Shown here one piece after another: positions 60,778 through 64,000 of a stretch of 64,000 nucleotides of DNA. How positions within the stretch are numbered: position 1 is the first letter of the stretch; the number at the start of each line of letters is the position of its first letter. Origin of the DNA: Atopobium sp. oral taxon 416 (lineage in GTDB: Bacteria > Actinomycetota > Coriobacteriia > Coriobacteriales > Atopobiaceae); NCBI RefSeq assembly GCF_018128285.1, contig NZ_CP072380.1:248001-312000 (forward strand), in the 5' to 3' direction. Position numbers and translations under genes: made by a program. The notes beneath the pieces were generated by a model. The model was not told the DNA's origin. It did not search any database and saw nothing but the letters and a program-made list of their open reading frames with translations.

Positions 60778-61921
60778 TTATGCCGCTCTCTCGTACTTAT
60801 CAATCGCTAGCTTCATGATCACCCTCGCTTCGGAGTGCGCCTCCTCGCCCTCCTCCAGCTTCCCGATGCGCATCTTTGCCCTCTTAAGGGAGAAAACGGG
60901 CTCTAGTGACTCCTTCGACATGAACAGCCTTCCGCACTCCCACTCGGCGTTGAGCTTGCCGATAATGCCGGCGAGAAGCCGCATGACTGACCCCGTCGAC
61001 GGGAACACCTGCACGATACGGCCCCTGCGCTTGAGCTTGCCGTTCATGCGCTGCATCACGTTGTTGGTGCGGATCTTCAGGCACTGCTGCCTGGGGAAGG
61101 ACAGATACGCGAGGGCGGCAAGCTCGGCGTCCTTGACCACCCTGGCCCCCGACGGGGCGTCCTCCCTTAGCTCGTCGATGGCGCGCCGTCAGGTGCTCCC
61201 CGGAGTCGATCCTGGCGAGTACGTCGCGCTTGACGTGCGCGAGGCCGCGCTACCAGGTCGCCCACCCAGGGCGTCTGAGGTGACCAGGCGCACGTTGTGC
61301 ACCCCGCGCTGCTGCAAAAACCCGCGCCAGGAGGCGTAGCTCTTCGAATTCGCACACGCGAACCCCACGAAGTGGCGCTGATCGTCGTCGCCAACGCCGA
61401 TCGCCACGATGAAGGCCTCCCTACACCACGCGCCAGCTCACGTAGGTGGCGTTAAGGAACAGGTAGGCGAAGCGGAGCGGCGAGCACCCCCTCGCCAGCA
61501 ACGCATCCACCTTACCCTCTACCACCGCGCACAGGCGTAAGAGCTAGTCCTTGGACAGGGAGTCCCTTGGACAGGGAGTCCACCTTCTCGACCTTGCGCG
61601 TGGAGGTGGCGGTGACATACATCTCGGCTAGCGCACGGTCGGTGCGCGATGCAGCGCTCGAAGAGGTCGGTCGGGAAGTACGAGCCGCAGCGCAACTTGG
61701 GCACCATCAGCGGGAGCGTCCCGACCGCGGTCGCGATAGCCGCAGCGGGTGGCGCCCTCGGCCCCGCACGCCTCGTTTGCCTGGATGGACATGATCTCGT
61801 TGAGCACGGCGGCCATGGTGGTACTCATCATGTCGCACAGGCTCGAGACGCTGTCCAGAAAACCGAGCAGGACCTCCTTCAGCTGCGGGTCCCCACGCTG
61901 TATTCTGTTTAAGCTGACCAT
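60778..61921 (-). pseudogene. IS256-family transposase, frameshifted
   Basis: The minus strand shows an N-terminal part (LKEVLLGFLDSVSSLCDMMS, then LNEIMSIQANEACGAEGATR). KLRCGSYFPTDLFERCIAHR follows in another frame. The core fragments are VGFACANSKSYASWRGFLQQ and RGVHNVRLVTSDALGG. The intact C-terminal frame reads FPRQQCLKIRTNNVMQRMNG and RRGRIVQVFPSTGSVMRLLA (60778-61140). It interrupts hsdR. Ends were not resolved. Confidence 0.75.
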
Positions 61922-62079
61922 CGTCGTTCCCTTCTGTCGTCATCGATGCAACCGACATTCTAGGACCGGCGATGGTCTTCTCGTAGCTTCCCTCTCATAC
62001 ACCACTTTTTTCGACACAACCCATTCTAACATCGGGGCATGGACGGCGCAGGAGTGCTTCTGAAAGCCTGCCATCGGCG

Positions 62080-63250
62080 TCTTGCGAGGCAGGCTGCACG
62101 AGACTTGTCCCTGCCGGATACTCAAGACTAAGGATGTAAAGGTCGTGCCCATAGCGCCCTCAAGGATGTCCACCTTCTGCCTACTCCCGCACGAGGGAAA
62201 ACGACAGGAACGACTCCATGAGGCTCACAAGACATGGCAGATGCAGACAAGCTTTACAGGGTGTGGGTGCCCACACAGGAGATAGCAGAGCTAAAGGGAC
62301 GCGGTGTGTGCCCTTAAGGACCTCAAGGAACAGCAGAAGAAGGCACATCAGCGCGTGCTCGCCCTGCTTGCCGCCACGGGATCGTCTGGGTGGAGAGGAC
62401 GCCCGCAGACAGGCAAAAAGAGGCTTTGGGGAGTCGACTTCTGGGCATGGCTGCGTGCCTGCGCCCTTGTCAATCCAGGCTCGCAAGCGACGCTTCTTGC
62501 CGACATTCGGGCTGCGAAGTCCGCAGACGAGCAGTACGGCGCGATGATGGAGAGGGTGCATCCCCTTGCATCCTCATGCACGCTCGCCCCTGCCCTTAAG
62601 GTGCTCTTATGCCTTTCGGGCGTCGGCTTCAGGTGCGCCTTTACCTTCTGCGCAAAGATGTGTGACTTCTCCAGGTTCTGTTCGGGGAGGAGGGTCACAT
62701 CCTGGCTGGGGCTCGCTCCCGTCGCAGTCGTCAAGCGCCGCCTCCCACAGGATGGCAGGCATATCGAAATGCGGCCCCAGGCTGCTGAGGGCGCTCCTTA
62801 TGGGATGTGCCTGGGCGTGCGCAAGGGCGAGACCTACTTTTTCGAAGAGCTGCCCTACGTCGGTGGATCTACACATCAGGGAACGTGCACGGCTGCTCTC
62901 GGAGGAGGCAGTTGCTCGAGAGGGACGTCTTACCCTGCAAGGCTAATGCCGCCACGGCAGCCGAGCTGGGAAGGTTCATGCTCTTCATCGGCCAGCAGGT
63001 ACAGGAGCGGGCCTCAACCCAGGCTGCATAGCGCCACGCCGCCATCCATCCGCTCCCTTCGTTGCCTTATACTGCCAATCTCCACGAAAGCCCTGAATGC
63101 CGCTGTGTGCGTGAGACTCAAGGCGGCAGGGACGCCCGCATGTCTCATATACAGGATGCGTCCGCAGCGGAATTCGTCGAATATCCTTCATCCCTGCAGT
63201 TCAGGAAGCCTTGTAGGCGCCTGTTTCGCGACTGCATTGCCACTTGACAG
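62080..63250 (+). pseudogene. IS110-family transposase remnant
   Basis: The N-terminal part is scattered over frames (62080-62300). From 62304 a long frame contains FWAWLRACALVNPGSQATLL and the Transposase_20 words LKVLLCLSGVGFRCAFTFCA, FSRFCSGRRVTSWLGLAPVA and EMRPQAAEGAPYGMCLGVRK. The frame after about 62860 is no longer transposase-like. It differs clearly from the IS110 element at 36646-38125. Confidence 0.7.
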
Positions 63251-63263
63251 GGGTTTAAGACGT

Positions 63264-63507
63264 ATGAGAATCGCGGAATTACAGGTTCGTGGAAAGGACG
63301 AAAGACCAATGGAAAGCATAGCAGAGCAGCTCATAAACGCTGTGATGGACGTGGAGGCGAAGGAGATGTGCTCCGCCTGCGGCAACAGCAGGAACGCATA
63401 GCGCCCGAGGACTCTCAGCGCCTGCGTGAGAACGATGAGCCTTAGGATCCCGGGATTGAGGAAGGAACGCTATTTTCCGGTACTTCCTGATGCACTCAAT
63501 TGCTGAT
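63264..63507 (+). pseudogene. IS256-family transposase, N-terminal fragment
   Basis: MESIAEQLINAVMDVEAKEM, a stop, then in another frame SLRIPGLRKERYFPVLPDAL, the N-terminal domain of an IS256-type enzyme (compare the usual LRIPKLR...YFP). The rest is missing; a short spacer leads into the IS30 copy at 63549. Confidence 0.65.
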
Positions 63508-63548
63508 TGAAAAGACTGTTATTGCTAGCTGTGCGAATAATCATTGGG

Positions 63549-64000
63549 GCGACAGATTGTCAAGCTGAGTGCACCATCTCCCTAAAGACCTCGTTGGCTG
63601 TCCTATATCCAAGGACCTTCCTCGCTCTGTCGCAGATCAGCTCCACTGTATGCTGCACCTCCTCGTCTGTGACCTTGTCGAAGTCGCTGCCCTTAGGGGA
63701 AGAACTCTAGCAGGAGCCCGTTGGTGTTCTTAACTGTTAGCTTCTGCCATAGATGGTGGGGGTCGCAGAAGTAGAACTGCACGCCTCCCAAGGCCTCTGT
63801 GAGCCCTGTATGCCCTGCGAACTGCTTGCCCCTATCCGGAAGTGAGCGTCTTGAGGGGACGTCCCTGCAAAAGCCCGAAGGCGGCCTTAGAGACACTCCC
63901 GCTGTCGTGGTGGCATCTTCTCGCGGCAAGCAGCCTCACTGCCCTGTCGGCAAGCACGAGCAGGCACACGGGTCCTGCTGCCACGAGCGTGTCGTCTGCC
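63549..64000 (-). mobile_element. IS30-family element C, cut by the window end
   Basis: CGACAGATTGTCAAGCTGAG at 63550-63569 is the IS30 end. The sequence up to 64000 is nearly the reverse complement of 55440-55890, including an identical 78-codon frame (63693-63929 versus 55513-55749). The same frameshift after KNTNGLLLEFFP shows that the two copies share their damage, so they arose by duplication after inactivation or by trans-mobilisation. Confidence 0.85.

Overview
The window looks like chromosome of a high-GC actinobacterium, most likely of class Coriobacteriia (Olsenella/Atopobium-like). This rests on the order rplA-rplJ-rplL-rpoB-rpoC, on actinobacterial features of RpoB and RpoC, and on the style of the exopolysaccharide, PTS and toxin-antitoxin genes. 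The assignment is an inference from sequence character; there is no 16S gene here. The housekeeping genes are intact. Almost everything between them is decayed mobile DNA: IS3, IS5, IS30, IS110, IS256, IS4, IS1634-like and ISL3-like elements, nearly all frameshifted and often nested.

Layout. 1-2040: end of rplA, L10 leader, rplJ, rplL, terminator. 2041-10600: an insertion-sequence field that separates rplL from rpoB. It also holds a small three-gene toxin-antitoxin-like operon and a noncoding stretch with a run of strong stem-loops. 10645-18790: promoter, rpoB, rpoC, terminator. 18780-22400: a broken flavin-reductase gene and transposase debris. 22505-23272: a sugar-phosphate transferase that primes exopolysaccharide synthesis. 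23300-28000: ISL3 debris, an AbrB antitoxin whose PIN toxin is cut off, a broken methyltransferase and a broken DUF3592-type membrane protein. 28279-35296: an intact carbohydrate unit with a PRD regulator, divergent EIIA, EIIB and EIIC, and a GH38 alpha-mannosidase, resembling a mannosylglycerate-type system. 35480-42910: a MITE, SDR remnant, IS110 element, AAA ATPase, ISL3 fragment and IS5 element. 43027-46728: exopolysaccharide chain-length protein, tyrosine kinase and a DUF4012 protein. 46890-50220: nested IS256/IS4/IS3. 50219-54315: HAD remnant plus a metal/nitrosative-stress-like operon (P1B ATPase, HMA protein, Ric-like protein, Crp/Fnr regulator). 54530-58570: MITE, IS30 between long inverted arms, ISL3 and IS3 remnants. 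58579-60730: remnants of a type I restriction system (hsdS, hsdR) around an apparently intact VbhA-Fic pair. 60778-64000: IS256, IS110 and IS30 remnants.

How the genes work together. rplJL and rpoBC would normally form one beta operon. Here each half has its own good promoter with a shared upstream motif, so the inserted 8.7 kb need not be lethal. The PTS cluster reads as one regulon under a PTS-phosphorylated activator. The P1B ATPase operon carries two Crp/Fnr-type palindromes and its own Crp/Fnr gene, which suggests autoregulation. The exopolysaccharide genes are split over 20 kb of accessory DNA.

The most interesting features are an alpha-CTD-like domain apparently fused to the C-terminus of RpoC, an altered fork-loop-2 region in RpoB, the stem-loop cluster at 7489-7969, and an IS110 element whose empty site is present in the same window and which has a candidate bridge-RNA region.
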